A stretch of DNA of 64,000 bases from Hemerocallis citrina (Eukaryota > Streptophyta > Magnoliopsida > Asparagales > Asphodelaceae), in contig CM030364.1 in assembly GCA_017893485.1 (NCBI GenBank), positions 202,895,292 to 202,959,291 of the forward strand. Direction: 5' to 3'. Positions within the stretch are counted from its first letter, which is position 1. Every line of letters begins with the position of its first letter. The translations under genes and the position numbers were made by a program. Below are positions 1 to 11,331 of this stretch, in pieces. The notes beneath the pieces are model-generated. The model was not told where the DNA came from, did no database searches, and saw nothing but the letters and a program-made list of their open reading frames with translations.

Positions 1-467
1 TAAATGACTGCATTAAGGACTAAGTGCACAATCACAACATGACATCATTAAGATTTTCCCTTTAATTTGATATGTGAACAAGTTTGTGATTTGTTAAGAA
101 ATGAGAATCGTTATACTGTTCCTGGCAAAGAGAGGTTGGCCTTGTATAATTATCGTCGGTTGAATAAACTAACGTACCCACAGTTTTATATACAGGATAA
201 TTGGCTTGGTAAAGGTTAAAGGAGAACTGATGCTCAAAGATTATTATTTATTGTTGCATCTTTTGTATAATGTTGTAATTGCTTCCGCTGTCATTATTTG
301 AAAATTATTGATGTATATGCTTCCGCTGTAAAATATAAAGTATAAAATCTCTTGTAACTCTGATATATAGTGAAAAGTTTCAATTCCTTGTAAAATTGTA
401 CCGAATGAGACGAAAAGATCCTGTAGAACTCTCAACTTCAGTTGTATTTGGAATTCGGGGCGTTACA
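1..467 (+). mobile_element. 3' end of a family B chromovirus LTR
   Basis: This segment is the reverse complement of the beginning of the LTRs at 36049 and 55395. Shared landmarks are the motif around 1-45 (rc of 36400-36445), the region 370-467 (rc of 36049-36130) and the terminal GTTACA ending at 467. The LTR sense is therefore the plus strand here. A putative splice acceptor (TATACAG, ending at 195) matches the acceptors of the other family B LTRs. The insertion lies inside the copia fragment that follows; the left side is outside the window, so the target duplication cannot be checked. Confidence 0.8.
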
Positions 468-1730
468 ATACCTTTGGATCTCATTCTTTTTATTTATTTT
501 TCTTACAGACACTCATTTAAAACCTTCAATGTTTATTCCTTTTGGGGTTTGTACAATAGGACCAAACATTCCACATTTTGTGAGGGAATCTAATTCCACT
601 TGAATCGCATCCTTCCATTTTGGCCAATCTTGTCTCTTTCGACATTCAGGGATTATTCGTGGTTCAGTGTTATCCTCATTTTCTTCACATTATCTCATCT
701 GCTACTGCTTATGAGAAAATATCATCCATGATAAATTCTTTTTGATTCCTAGTTTCTCCTAAGTATGTGTAAAACACAGATTTCTCATTATTATTGGGTA
801 CCGATACCTCTTTCTCAGTCTCTTCTGGGATCTGAGGCATATCCTCGATCAGAGTGATATGTTTTATTTTGGAGAAATTGAATCTTTTGTTTAAGACATC
901 TTCCAGACTGTTATGAATCCTCTCTACAAGAGATACTACTTAAGGAGCTGCTTCCTCAGGAGCATTAAGGTGTGTTATGTTTTCAATCTCCTCTTCCAGG
1001 CAGCTGAATCTTTAGAACATTTAGGTCTTCCACGTTTTTGATATGGAACTGTTTCATTGTATTTCTATTCAGGTAGTACATTTATAGCTCTTATATGTGA
1101 TCTAGTCACTTTTGCAGCATCATAGAATGCATCAGGTAATTCTTTTGCGATAGACTGCAGGCGAATAATTCTCCTAATTTCTTGTTCACACTAGGGAGTT
1201 CTAGGGTCGAGATGAGATAGAGTGGGAGTATGCCACAATAATTCATGACGTTCTTCTGGAACGAGATATTTGTCTTCCTTTTTATCTCCCCCCTAACGAC
1301 GGGAATATTGTCTCATGGAAGTGACAGTCCGCAAATCTTGTGGTAAAGATATCTCCTATCAAGGGTTTTAAAAATTTATTAATCGAAGGAGATTCAAAAC
1401 CAACATAAATTCTCAATCAATGTTGGGGACCCATTTTGGTTCTCTTAGGTGGAGGAATGAGAATATATACTGCACAACCAAATTTTAGTGAGATTATCAA
1501 GGAGATTATATGCAAAGAAAAAAAACACAAAAAATAGACCGGAACTATTGGTTAGCACCATAGATTACACATTCATCTAGGCTATTAAGTTCTCCCAAAC
1601 AAAAATGTTGAACAACCATAACATCAATTCAGTATGAAAAAAAATCATGAAAAAAAATGGAAAATATCCCATTTAAAACCATGAATATGCAAAGCAACAC
1701 TGAGTAGTAAGAGACTGAAATTTATTAACG
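468..1730 (-). pseudogene. Ty1/copia polyprotein fragment, internally deleted
   Basis: The minus strand matches the copia element at 39660-40690 (start of the RT domain, connector and C-terminal part of integrase). After about 1485 it jumps to sequence matching 41875-42310, so roughly 1.2 kb present in the other copy (rest of integrase, protease) is missing. Reading frames are broken throughout and no domain is intact. It is a second, more decayed copy of the family at 35056-42340. A family B LTR is inserted at its left edge. The limits at 1485 and 1730 are approximate, from alignment by eye. Confidence 0.75.
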
Positions 1731-1838
1731 CATACATACATGCATACAATCACATGCAAAATGAAAATCAAGATAGAGGAGAATCATCTTTTAGAGAATC
1801 CATGGAAGCCATGGTTTTAATATGAACAATAATGATTT

Positions 1839-2443
1839 TGTAGGGTGGTGAATAGTAAGCATGTGGAACAATGACAACTTCTGAATTGTAATGCTGATAT
1901 GGGTCAGATGACGTGGCCCCTCCTGGACCACAGGATCCCCTAAAAAACCGTTCACCCTCGATCATAAGATCTGCCACATCAGCCCTAAATCGCCTGGGCT
2001 TCCGCCACGTTCGCCCTAAATCGCCTGGGCTTCCGCTACGTCAAGCCCACGGGCGACCAGGTCCAGACCCGGCCCCAAACGGGTTCAGACCCGATTGGCA
2101 CTGCCTATAAATACCAGGCCCTCTACCCCTTCAACATGTAATCAACTTTTCTCCTCTAAAAGCCTAGCTACTGTTACTCTTCAGTGACTGAATGGACCGT
2201 CGGAGGGCCTGCCACCGGGATCAACCCCGGTGTTCCTAGGCCGAGTGCAGGTACACGAGACCTCCGAATCTGAGCCTCCAGATCCGAGCCGAGCATCCGA
2301 CCTCCGCCTCACTCCCGCCTCTACTCCCGAGCCGTTCCCCTGACTAAGGGTCGGGCGTACCGTCAGTACTGAAGCTTCTGCAAAAATACAAATCGAGAAA
2401 AACTCACACCTGGTGCAGCCACCTCCGAAAACAAACCGCATCA
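1839..2443 (+). repeat. Tat-1 5' LTR (start approximate)
   Basis: The end is set by the ATCA dinucleotide terminus just before the primer-binding site. The start at a TG near 1839 is a guess from the GGGTGGTGAATAG-like opening and from weak alignment with the Tat LTRs at 33738 and 45570. It holds a TATA box and, downstream, the short TAATCAAC-type leader also seen in the other Tat LTRs. A 31-bp segment around CGCCTGGGCTTCCGC is repeated twice in tandem at about 1983-2040. No 3' partner LTR lies in the window, so the boundaries cannot be confirmed. Confidence 0.55.
2106..2113 (+). promoter_or_regulatory. TATA box of the Tat-1 LTR
   Basis: TATAAATA sits about 335 bp before the LTR end. Equivalent TATAAATA boxes occur in the Tat LTRs at 43933 and 45903, each followed at about 30-45 bp by a conserved GTAATCAA leader motif, so this is the likely RNA polymerase II promoter of the element. 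Confidence 0.65.
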
Positions 2444-2446
2444 GGT

Positions 2447-2461
2447 TGGCGCCGTCTGTGG
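2447..2461 (+). other. Tat-1 primer-binding site
   Basis: TGGCGCCGTCTGTGG lies 3 bp after the LTR end. The same motif occurs in the Tat copies at 44250 and 46170. Its first nine bases match the complement of a plant tRNA-Asp 3' end; the rest diverges, so the tRNA partner is uncertain. Confidence 0.75.
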
Positions 2462-2526
2462 AAAACCTCAGTACGGACATCAGTCCGAACCCAGCCATTA
2501 CCGGCATCCCATCAATCCGAGCTCAC

Positions 2527-4140
2527 ATGGCACCCAAGCCTAGGAGAGCTATCACCTTTGCGCGTCCTCAGGATGCTCCTCCTCAGGACGTTCCCGCCGA
2601 CACTTATAGATCCAACAATCCAAGGGACAGCATCGGACCCCAGTCGGGCACCTCTCCCTCGGTCGTACCCGACCTACGTCGGGTCATCCAGAACTGACAG
2701 GCAAGTTGGACTAGGGGAGGGGCTGCTTCCAACTCGGTCCCGAACCGTCCCAGGCCTCTGCCCCGAGAGCGGGAGCCGGCGCTCAACCGTATCAATCGAA
2801 GGCCGCCGCCCCAACGTAACCCGGCCGAGCGGGCTCCAATCACCCACTGTGAGTTCCAAGACTTCCAGAAGAGATCATGGAGGCTATCCTAGGGACCCCT
2901 GTCAACGAGACACTCCACCGCTCCCACTCGCGATCGGATGTCGGAGCCAGTGCGTCCCGCGGCCCGACAGTCCCTCTAGAGTATGGCGAGGATATCCTAA
3001 AATGCCTCCAAGAAATGGAGAATCGCCTCGACCACTTCGAAAACGGCGGCGCGAGGCCGGCTCAGTGTCATAGGCCGACCCGACCTCCTTTCTCCGCGGC
3101 AATCCTACAAGCGGAAATACTCTGGAATTTCTGACCTCCCCAATTCGAGACCTATGACGGAAAGGGTGATCTTGCTGATCACATGGAGGGGTTCAAGACC
3201 CTCATGATGATTTACAGCGCTTCAGATCCCCTTCTGTGCCGCGCCTTCCCTGCCACCCTCCGGGGTCCGGCTCGGGAATGGTTCTCCAAGCTCATCCCCA
3301 GCTCGATCTACTCGTTCGACCAACTGGAGGCCAATTTCCTGGCCCACTTTTTGACCAGCAGAAAAGCCAAGAAGACGAGCGCGTCCTTACTAGACCTCCA
3401 ACAGAAGGAAGGGGAGCCCCTCCGCAGTTCGTCTGGAGGTTCACCACGGAGGCTAGATCGGTTTCCTTCCTTGATACTGGGGTCGCCTCGGCAGCATTCC
3501 GACACAACGTCCGGCACGGCCAGCTGAAGGCATTCCTGGCAAAGAAACCTCCCCTTGATTTCCCTGACCTGCTCAATCGGGTCGAAAAATACATCCGGGC
3601 CGAAGATGCCCTAAATCCCGAGGACATCAAGGAAACTCAGGAAAAGGGAAAGCGCAAGGCTGACGAGGCGGAGCCAGCCAAGAAGGCCCCAAAAGGCAGA
3701 ACCATCATGAAGAAGGTCCCTGCGATCCCACGCTTCGAGAGGTACATGCCACTGATATAGAACGTGTTGGCTATCCTCTTAGCGATCGAGGATAGGGACC
3801 TTGTCCAGATGCCGCCTTAGCCGACCAACAATAAGAAAAGAGATCAGCAGTTTTACTGCCGCTTCCACCGAGACAATGGGCACGACACCGATTACTATCG
3901 GGTCCTCATCCGACGAGGGTACCTCCAGAAATTCACACGAGAAGACGCCCGGGAGAGAAGAGACACGAGGAACCGGTGGCCTTCCCCTCCTCCTCGCGCC
4001 CCAAAACCATGTCCCGTGCAGAACCCTGAGCCTGAAGAAACCGAGGGTCAAGCCATCCTACATTGCGTCCATGGGGGGACCATGGGAGGAGAGTCCAGCA
4101 CTTCCCGCAAGGCATTCATCTGAGAGGTAAACGCCGTCCA
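2527..4140 (+). pseudogene. Tat-1 gag
   Basis: Encodes the structural capsid/nucleocapsid protein. A plausible start is ATG 2527 (MAPKPRRAITF). The frame is lost at the TGA at 2695 and passes through several frames: 2877-3134 (variable N-terminal region), 3183-3430 and 3420-3760 (retrotransposon gag domain with the motif GPAREWFSKL), then about 3800-4130. A degenerate zinc knuckle of the Tat pattern C-X2-H-X4-H-X4-C lies near 3860-3890, with the last Cys replaced by Tyr. It is followed directly by protease. At least three frameshifts and several stops make this a pseudogene. The domain assignment is firm, the ends are approximate. Confidence 0.8.
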
Positions 4141-4149
4141 AGGTCCCCC

Positions 4150-4620
4150 CTCCCCCAGGTCCAGCAGCTCCCCATTTCCTTCTCAGGGGAAGACCTGGAG
4201 GGAGTCCGACTTCCACACTGCGATGCGCTCGTTATCAGCCTTAGCATGGCGAACTATGAGGCCCGTCGGATCCTCGTGGACAACGGAAGCTCGGTGAACA
4301 TCCTCTTCCTGGAAGCATTCGAGAACCTCAAACTCTCCCGGGATGAGCTGAAGCCAGCTGGATACACCTTGCATGAGTTCTCCAGCGTCCCGGTGCCAAT
4401 AGAAGGGATCGTAACCTTAGACGTCACCGCCGGTACGATCCCTCACAGGCGGACCGAGTCGATGGACTTCATGGTTGTAAACGTCAAGGCAGCCTACAAT
4501 GCCATCCTCGGCCGACCAGGACTCTGCTCCCTCTAGGCTGTTCCCTCGGCCTACCACCAAAAGCTGAAATTCCTCACCAAGTCAGGTGTCAGAGTCATCC
4601 GAGGAAACCAAGAAGCAGCG
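4150..4620 (+). pseudogene. Tat-1 aspartic protease
   Basis: A frame open from about 4150 to 4536 encodes the Tat-type retropepsin that would cleave the Gag-Pol polyprotein. The active-site motif VDNGSS is intact, followed by the family's VNILFLEAF, and the domain closes with YNAILGRPGL. A TAG at 4534 follows at once and a frame leading to RT restarts. The DNG (rather than DTG/DSG) triad is typical of Tat elements. The protease part is the best preserved of the upstream half of this copy. Confidence 0.8.
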
Positions 4621-4639
4621 CGATCGTGCTATATGACGG

Positions 4640-5760
4640 CGATCGGGGGTGGTGTGTTTCCTCTATACGCCATCGAGCTACAGCCCGACAGAAGCCAACC
4701 CGAGCCTAAGCCGGCGGACGAATGTGAGGAAGTCTCGTTCGAGACAGGGGACACGTCGAAGTGGTTCCGCGTGAGCTGCTCCCTCACTCCCAACCTCAAG
4801 ACCGATCTGATCCACTGCATCCGCCGCAATGTCGACCTCTTCGCCTGGAAGCCCTCCGATATGCCCGGGATCTCCGAAGACCTGATCATGCACAAACTCA
4901 GCATGATCCCTGGCTCGAAGCCGATCGTCCAGAAGCGACGTAAGTTCGCCCCGAAAAGGCAGCAGGTAATGAAAGCAGAGGTGGACAAACTCTTGTTCAC
5001 TCGTTTCATACAGAAGGTCAGCTCCCTAAGTTGATGGCAAACGTAGTGATGGTTAGAAAGGCGAGCGGGAGCTGAAGGATCTGCATAGACTTTACTGACC
5101 TCAACAAGGTGTGTCCCAAAGATCCGTTCCCTCTCCCCAGCATCGACGCAACGTCGGATCACGAGCTCCTTTCTTTCATGGATGCCTTCTCGGGCAACAA
5201 CCATATCTGAATGTTCCCTCCTGATATAGCCAAGACGTCCTTCGTCACGGACCAAGGTCTTTATTGCTACCGGGTTATGTCCTTCGGGCTAAAAAATGCC
5301 AGTGCTACTTATCAGGGGCTCGTCAACCGAGTCTTCAAGGATCAGATCGGTCGCAACATGGAGGTTTACATCGACGACATGCTCGTCAAGAGTCAGCGGG
5401 GACAGGACCACGTCGCCGACCTGGAAGAAGCCTTTGGGGTCCTTCAGACCTACAATATGAGGCTCAATCCGGCAAAGTGTTCGTTCAGCGTCTCCTTCGA
5501 AAAATTCCTCGGTTTCGTCGTCAGCCAGCACGACATCGAGGCAAACCCTGAGAAGATCCAGGCCATAATAGACATGGCCCCTCCTAGAAACATCAAAAAA
5601 GTTCAGAGGCTTACGGGAAGACTGGCGGCCATCGGCCGTTTCCTTTCCAAGTCCGGAGAGAAGTCTCTCCCATTCTTTAAGGCTTTGCGTGGAACCGGAG
5701 GTTTCGAGTGGGGTACTCAGCAGCAAGAGGCGTTCGCCCAATTGAAAGAGTACATCGCCA
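4640..5760 (+). pseudogene. Tat-1 reverse transcriptase
   Basis: The RT domain copies element RNA into DNA. The N-terminal part (4633-5034) ends at a TGA where the family has Trp; two more TGA stops lie at the motifs GS*RICID and NHI*MFPP (5208-5210), each explained by one C-to-T or G-to-A change. The palm is preserved: FGLKNASATYQ, then YIDDMLVKS with both catalytic Asp at about 5371-5376, then the thumb motif FLGFVVSQ. One frameshift near 5760 joins it to RNase H. The order PR-RT-RH fits Ty3/gypsy. Confidence 0.88.
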
Positions 5761-6600
5761 CCCTCCTCTCTTCAGCAAGCTCGAACCAGGCGAACCCTTC
5801 TGGCTTTATCTTTTGGCATCGGAAAACATGCTCAGTGCTGTTCTCGTCCGAGAAGAAGACAGAGTCCAAAAACCGCTATACTACGTAAGCAAGGTTTTGC
5901 TCGCCGCCGAGACCAGGTACTCGAAAATGGAGAAGGTAGCATACGCCCTGGTCATGGACGCACGAAAGCCCCGTCCTTATTTCCAGGCGCATTCAATTCA
6001 GGTACTTACGGACCAGCCTCTGAAGGACGTACTCTACAAACCCGAGAGCTCCGAACGACTGGTCAAATGGTCGATCGAGCTTAGTTAATACAACATCGGC
6101 TATCAGCCAAAGACGGTGATTAAGAGGCTGGCCCTCGCCGAGTTCATCACGGAATGCACCATCTCTGAACAACTCGAAAATGGAGAGGCCAACCAGATGT
6201 GGGAAGTTTACGTCGATGGCTCCTCCTGCGAAGCGGAAAGTGGTGCGGGTATCATTCTGTGAGGTCCTGACAGTTTCCTGCTTCAATATTGCCTCCACCT
6301 CAACTTTTCGGACTCTAACAACGAGGCCAAGTACGAGGCAATGATCGCCGGGCTTACCCTGGCACATCAGGCCGGCGCCAGACAGATCAGGGTCTTCAGC
6401 GACTCTTAGCTCGTGGTCAATCAGATCACCGGAGAGTACAAGGCCCGTGACGATCGGATGATCCGGTATTTGGCCGTGGTCCAGTGGCTTTTGGCTTCCT
6501 TTGACGAATCTGCAGTCTTGAGGATCCCCAGAGAGCAGAACGCCCAGGCTGACGCTTTGTCTAAGTTAGCCTCCTCATCCTTCGAAGGTCTCAACCGCAC
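5760..6600 (+). pseudogene. Tat-1 RNase H plus second (archaeal-type) RNase H
   Basis: The first RNase H (about 5770-6100) keeps the family shape (ENMLSAVLVRE, PLYYVSKVL) but lacks the normal catalytic Asp, as is usual for Tat elements. The second (about 6190-6600) has the archaeal-type signature VYVDGSS, then SNNEAKYEAM, then FSDS followed by a TAG (6407-6409) at the expected Gln, then PREQNAQADALSKLASS. The presence of both domains is the main reason for calling the element Tat. Further breaks: a TAA near 6085 and a TGA at 6260-6262. Confidence 0.85.
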
Positions 6601-7934
6601 CGTCCTGATCGAAGTACTCCTGAAGCCGAGTATCGACCTCCCCGAGACCCTCTGCATCGAAGACGGAGCTCATCTGGATGATTGGACCACTCCCATCAAA
6701 AAGTTTCTAATCAAAGGAGAGCTCCCCGAAGACCGAGCCGAGGCAAGGCGGATCATGGTTCGGTCAGAGAGGCTCGTCATGTGAGACCCTCTTCAAAAGG
6801 TCGTATACCACGATGGACGGAAGGCCCTACCTCCGCTGCTTAACTCCCGACGAGGCAAATTACGTGCTCAAAGAGCTCCATGAAGGAATTGGCGGGTACC
6901 ATATGGGAAGCCGATCGCCTGCACAAAAGGCTCTGAATCACGGGTACTACTGGCCCACAATGCTGCAAGATGCCCTTGCCCTGGTAAAAAAGTGTGTCCC
7001 TTGTCAAAGGTTCTCCTCGGTGAAAAGAGCTCTGCAAGCAAATTTCCGCTCCCCTGGCCAGTCCTACCCGCTTTGCTATGTGGGGATGGATCTGGTAGGC
7101 CCATTTTCGAAGGCAACGGACCAAAGAAAGTTTCTCATAGTGGCAATCGATTACTTCACAAAATGGATCGAGGCTGAACCCCTGGCCACGATCACCGAGT
7201 AGCAGACCCAACAATTTTTCTAGAAATACATCGTTTACCGATTTGGGATTCCACAAGTACTCATCATAGATAATGGGACTCAATTCGTGGGAAAGAATTT
7301 CCAAAAATTTTGTGAGGATCTCAGGATCCAGCAGTGCTTTTCTTCGGTATACTACCCACAATCAAACGGCCAGGCTGAGAACGCGAACCACCAAATCCTT
7401 GACGGTCTCAAGAAACGACTTGATAACTCTTCTAAGGGGTTATGGGTCGATGTGCTGCCAAGCATTCTCTGGGCCCACCGAACGATGAAGAGAATCCCCA
7501 CGGGAGAGTCGCCATTCAATCTGACATACGGCACGGAGGTCGTAATTTTCCTGGAGATCGGGCTCCCTTCACCCCGGGTCATGGCCTTCAACGAAGCAAG
7601 TAACTCGGCACAGCTACGTGTCGACCTGGATCTCATAGACGAGGTCAGGGAGAAGTCTACCATCAGAAGAAACACCTACCAGCAGAGGATCGAAAGGTTA
7701 TACAACAAAAAGGTGCATCCCACCGATATCAAGCTGGGGGACCTCGTCCTCCGGAAGCTGGCGGTATCTAACTCCGGCCAAAAGAGGAAACTGGTCCCAA
7801 ACTGGGAAGGCCCGTACAAGGTATCTGAGGTTGTACGCCCGGGCACGTACTGCCTCACCGACCCAGAGGGCAAGACTGTTAAGAGGCCTTGGAATGCAAA
7901 GCACCTCATCAAATTCCTAGAAGGGAAGGGTTAG
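6600..7934 (+). pseudogene. Tat-1 integrase
   Basis: Integrase inserts the cDNA into the genome. The HHCC zinc-binding part is around 6880-7010 (ELHEG...GYYWPT...CVPCQR). The catalytic core has its first Asp in VGMDLVGPF and second Asp in IIDNGTQF, with Glu in NGQAENANHQ. The C-terminal part (7500-7930) ends at WNAKHLIKFLEGKG and a TAG at 7932. In-frame TAG stops at 7200-7202 and about 7222 interrupt it. The last frame, 7287-7934, is fully open for 215 codons. No chromodomain is present, which separates it from the chromoviruses nearby. Confidence 0.87.
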
Positions 7935-7981
7935 CCTTTACAGCCAATGTAAATTATGAAAAATGTAATCGGCACGTCGTG

Positions 7982-7986
7982 CCTTG
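7982..7986. repeat. Target-site duplication of chromovirus 1 (left)
   Basis: CCTTG directly precedes the LTR start TGTAAC and is repeated exactly at 19575-19579 after the LTR end GACA. A perfect 5-bp duplication is the signature of Ty3/gypsy integration. Confidence 0.93.
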
Positions 7987-8402
7987 TGTAACCCCTGTTT
8001 TTCACTTTATGTATTTTTGATTGTATGTTTCATTTTTGGTATTTTTCTCCCTTGTATTTTTCTGAACCGTATATTGGATTTGATTTCAATATATATTCAT
8101 TTTATTTCATTCTGAGCTCATTGTGTTTGATTGTTTGTCTCTTTTAATCGTTTTCCATCATTTTGATCATTTCCTCATTTTTGGTCTCGTTGTCTTTATT
8201 TTATTGTTTCATGGTGTTGTGGTGGAGTTTTGGTGGTGTTTTTCATTTTCCATGATTTTTAACTCCTAATAAGATTTTTCAAGAGCCATAGAATTCACTC
8301 TAAATTGTATTCCTATTGGTATTTGACCCAATATCTATTACCTATTTGTATACCTATTACTACATGCAAATACCCACAACCCACTAACCCACATTCAAGC
8401 CC

Positions 8403-8440
8403 TATAAATAAAACCCCCTTAACACAAACCCTAACCCTAA
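8403..8440 (+). promoter_or_regulatory. TATA box plus telo-box in the family A LTR
   Basis: TATAAATA at 8403-8410 is followed at 8426-8440 by AAACCCTAACCCTAA, two overlapping plant telo-box units, at the place where the transcript should begin. The 3' LTR keeps both (TATAAATA at 16636, telo motif at 16659-16673). Telo-boxes are known promoter elements of plant translation-machinery genes; their role here is inferred. Confidence 0.6.
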
Positions 8441-8814
8441 TACCACAACCCGAGCCCCCACTACAGCCCTCATCATGGCCTCCTACTCAGGCCAATCAGC
8501 ACCCCTAGGCCGAGCAACCCTAGCTCCGGCCATCCCCTACTCCGGCCACCACACAACCCGACCACCTTTTCCCCTCCTTGCTTGCTGAACCCTCAAACCA
8601 CCACCACCATCATCAAGTTTGCAACTTTTTGAACCCCATACTCTCTCTTCGTGGTGTTTCTCAAAGTGGGTGCTTTCCGCTTTGTTCGTTGCATCAAGGG
8701 ATTCGTTCGTTAGAGGATTTTGTTCGTAGTTGCTTGGATTCATGCTTGGAGCAGATTTTGTTCGTGGGTTTGGCTTCTAGGATTATTTGCATCGTTCTTC
8801 ATCCCCAAAATAAG

Positions 8815-10921
8815 GCAAGTAACTTGTACTCCAATTCATTTGTTTGATACAAGTACCAAAGTTCATCTATAGTGTAGTTGGGTCTAGAGACAACCTAAGA
8901 TTGTGTTTTCCTTGATGAGTTTTGTCTCTATTATGATATTTTGGCCATAGATGACTCATGACACAAATCTTGATATGTGATAACCTAGGTTTTACCCAAT
9001 TCTTGATTTTTGACATGTATGTGAATATTTGTGTGAATTTATGTTTGGATTAAGACCCATGTGAAATAATAAGTGTGGACATGTTAATAACCCTAAATCA
9101 TGTTGTTTAGATGCTTGGTAGGTTGAATTTAAAGTTTGTATGTATTTGGATCAATATTCTTGAAGTTATGATGTTTTTGATTTGAAGTGTGAAATCTGTA
9201 AATTCTGGAGATTCTGTTTTGATTGCTGTTTTTGTCCATGCTACAGCCAGTATCTTGATTCCTGTACAAAATATGAAATTTAGATAATTTTGTCTATTTT
9301 CAAACCCCACTGGTTTTGTTTGATTTGGATTTTGTATGACTGAGTTATGACTGTTTTAGTACAGAGGTGTCGATTTATTCCAGATTCTGTTTTGGGTTAA
9401 TTTTGTTAACAAACTATTTTCAAGAACTATTCTATACATATTATCTTGATCCAATATTTTGGTCAGTGTTTCTTTATGATATTAGGGACTACCCAGATTT
9501 TGATGAATTTAAATGGTAAGTTTTATGTGGTGTTTCATGCTCGTTTCTAAAATCTATACATGCTGTATTTTGCTTGCTGTCCAGTAAAGAACTCTATTTT
9601 CACTATGATTCCTTTTACTGTATGAAAATTCTTTGTGAAATGTGAAAGTTAGTAAATTCTATCCATTTTCACATCCCTTTGGAAGAATTGGATTTTGTTT
9701 CACTGGTTGTGAGATATCTTAGTTTTCGTACAGCAGTATTGGGATTTCCAGATTCGCTAAACTATGTTTTCATGATGCTTTCTTATTTTTGATGACTTAT
9801 CTATCTTTCTTGGAAAATTCTGAAATTCTATATTTTGATTCTGGACATATAGGGGAATACCCCAGATTTTTCGTGGATTTATTTACTGTGTTTTCTTGCT
9901 GTTTTCATGCTCTTGAATTCGTTTTCTTGATTTCTGGCTGAACCTAATTTCTGTGTTCAAATCAGTTTTGAGCTGTTGTTGTGAACTAGTATGTGACTCA
10001 ATTATGCTCTCTGGATGCGTGTGGTTATCTACTTTCCAGATCCTTCGTCGGATCAAGATTTGCTTGTTTGTAACTCTTGGAATCACTGTTTTACTACAGC
10101 ATGGTCTTGCTGTCCTGAACATGAGATGTGTTTAATTTATTTGTTTTTGAGCTATATTGCACTTGTACATGTTTATCTTGCAACTTGCACTTTTCACATG
10201 ATCATGCCATGTTATTCTTGATATATTTTGCATATATACATGCTTGTTTGATATTAATAATAAAATAACCAAGCCGGGATTTAAGGGACAGATCTAATAG
10301 TAGATAGTTCAGAAATGTGTACTCGGAAGGGGATCCACTGATCCTATGTGATACTTGACATGATTAATTGATACTTGTACGCAAGACACGATACTTGCCA
10401 CTTGCACTACATGACACGTGATTACAAGATACATGATACATGGAGCTTGGAGCTCAATTACTTGCTTGTATCCGAGTATACTGCCCTTTATGGTCCACTA
10501 TGAAATCCAAAGCGAAACTGTTTGTTGTAGCAATCATGTAGTATGGGCTGCATGAAGTGTTACCTAGATAGAAATCACTACAAGACTTGATACATACTAC
10601 TTGAACGTGATACTTGAATATGAAACTTGAACATGATACATGCTTGCTCGATACTTGACTACATGATACATGAGACTTGTTTACATGAGACTTAAAATTT
10701 AACACTTGATATATGATTATATGATACTTGACACTTGATTTATGCCATGTACACTTGATCACTTTTACCATGCTAGTTGTTTACTTTGACATCACACTTA
10801 TACCATGTGCTAGTTAGTTTTTCCATATGCTTGTATCCTACATTATAAGTGACCCGTGACTTGCAATTGACGGGTACTTGTGTTTTCTCTTTTTCTCTTT
10901 CCTATATTCGATGAATTGCAG
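8815..10921 (+). other. Putative 5'-leader intron inside the 5' LTR
   Basis: Donor AAG|GCAAGT at 8815 (a GC donor; the 3' LTR has GTAAGT), acceptor after a pyrimidine-rich tract, GAATTGCAG ending at 10921. The same two sites occur in the 3' LTR and in the reversed copy (donor 51149, acceptor 49058). Size 2,107 nt. It lies downstream of the TATA box, so a spliced transcript would lose most of the LTR-derived leader. Splicing is inferred from conserved sites, not shown. Confidence 0.5.
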
Positions 10922-11331
10922 ATTTTGGAGAACAGGTTCCAGATGGTATCGAAGACTTGAAGTATTAGTGCTGCATTTATTATTATTTCTTGTATCATGC
11001 TTGAACAATAATTGTATTCGTGAGACTTGGATTATTCTTGTATTTGTGAGACTTGGATTTATTTCTTGTATTTGGGCAATGTGACCCAAGATTTGTGTTT
11101 TATTCAGATCACGACTATTTGAGATTTAAGTATTTAGTTTCAAGTATTCGTGATGGTATTTTGACTCATTATGTGCATGTGGTTGATAAATCGCTTCCGA
11201 CTGTATATTTCTTGTGCATGTTGTTAAGATTTCTTGAACAGTTTATGGATGATGAAAATCATTCGCTGGGCTTTTGTTACGTATCCATATTCCGTATTCT
11301 TTTGGGAAGCGGAGCATGACAGGGTTTTTAG

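Larger units (their letters stand above)
7987..11321 (+). repeat. 5' LTR of chromovirus 1 (family A)
   Basis: Begins TGTAACCCC and ends CATGACA. It holds a TATA box at 8403 with a telomere-like motif just downstream, a putative 2.1-kb intron (8815-10921) and a degenerate GATACTTGA-rich array (about 10360-10760). No coding capacity is evident. Its 3' partner is 16239-19574, and a third, diverged copy lies reversed at 48682-52008. Confidence 0.92.
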
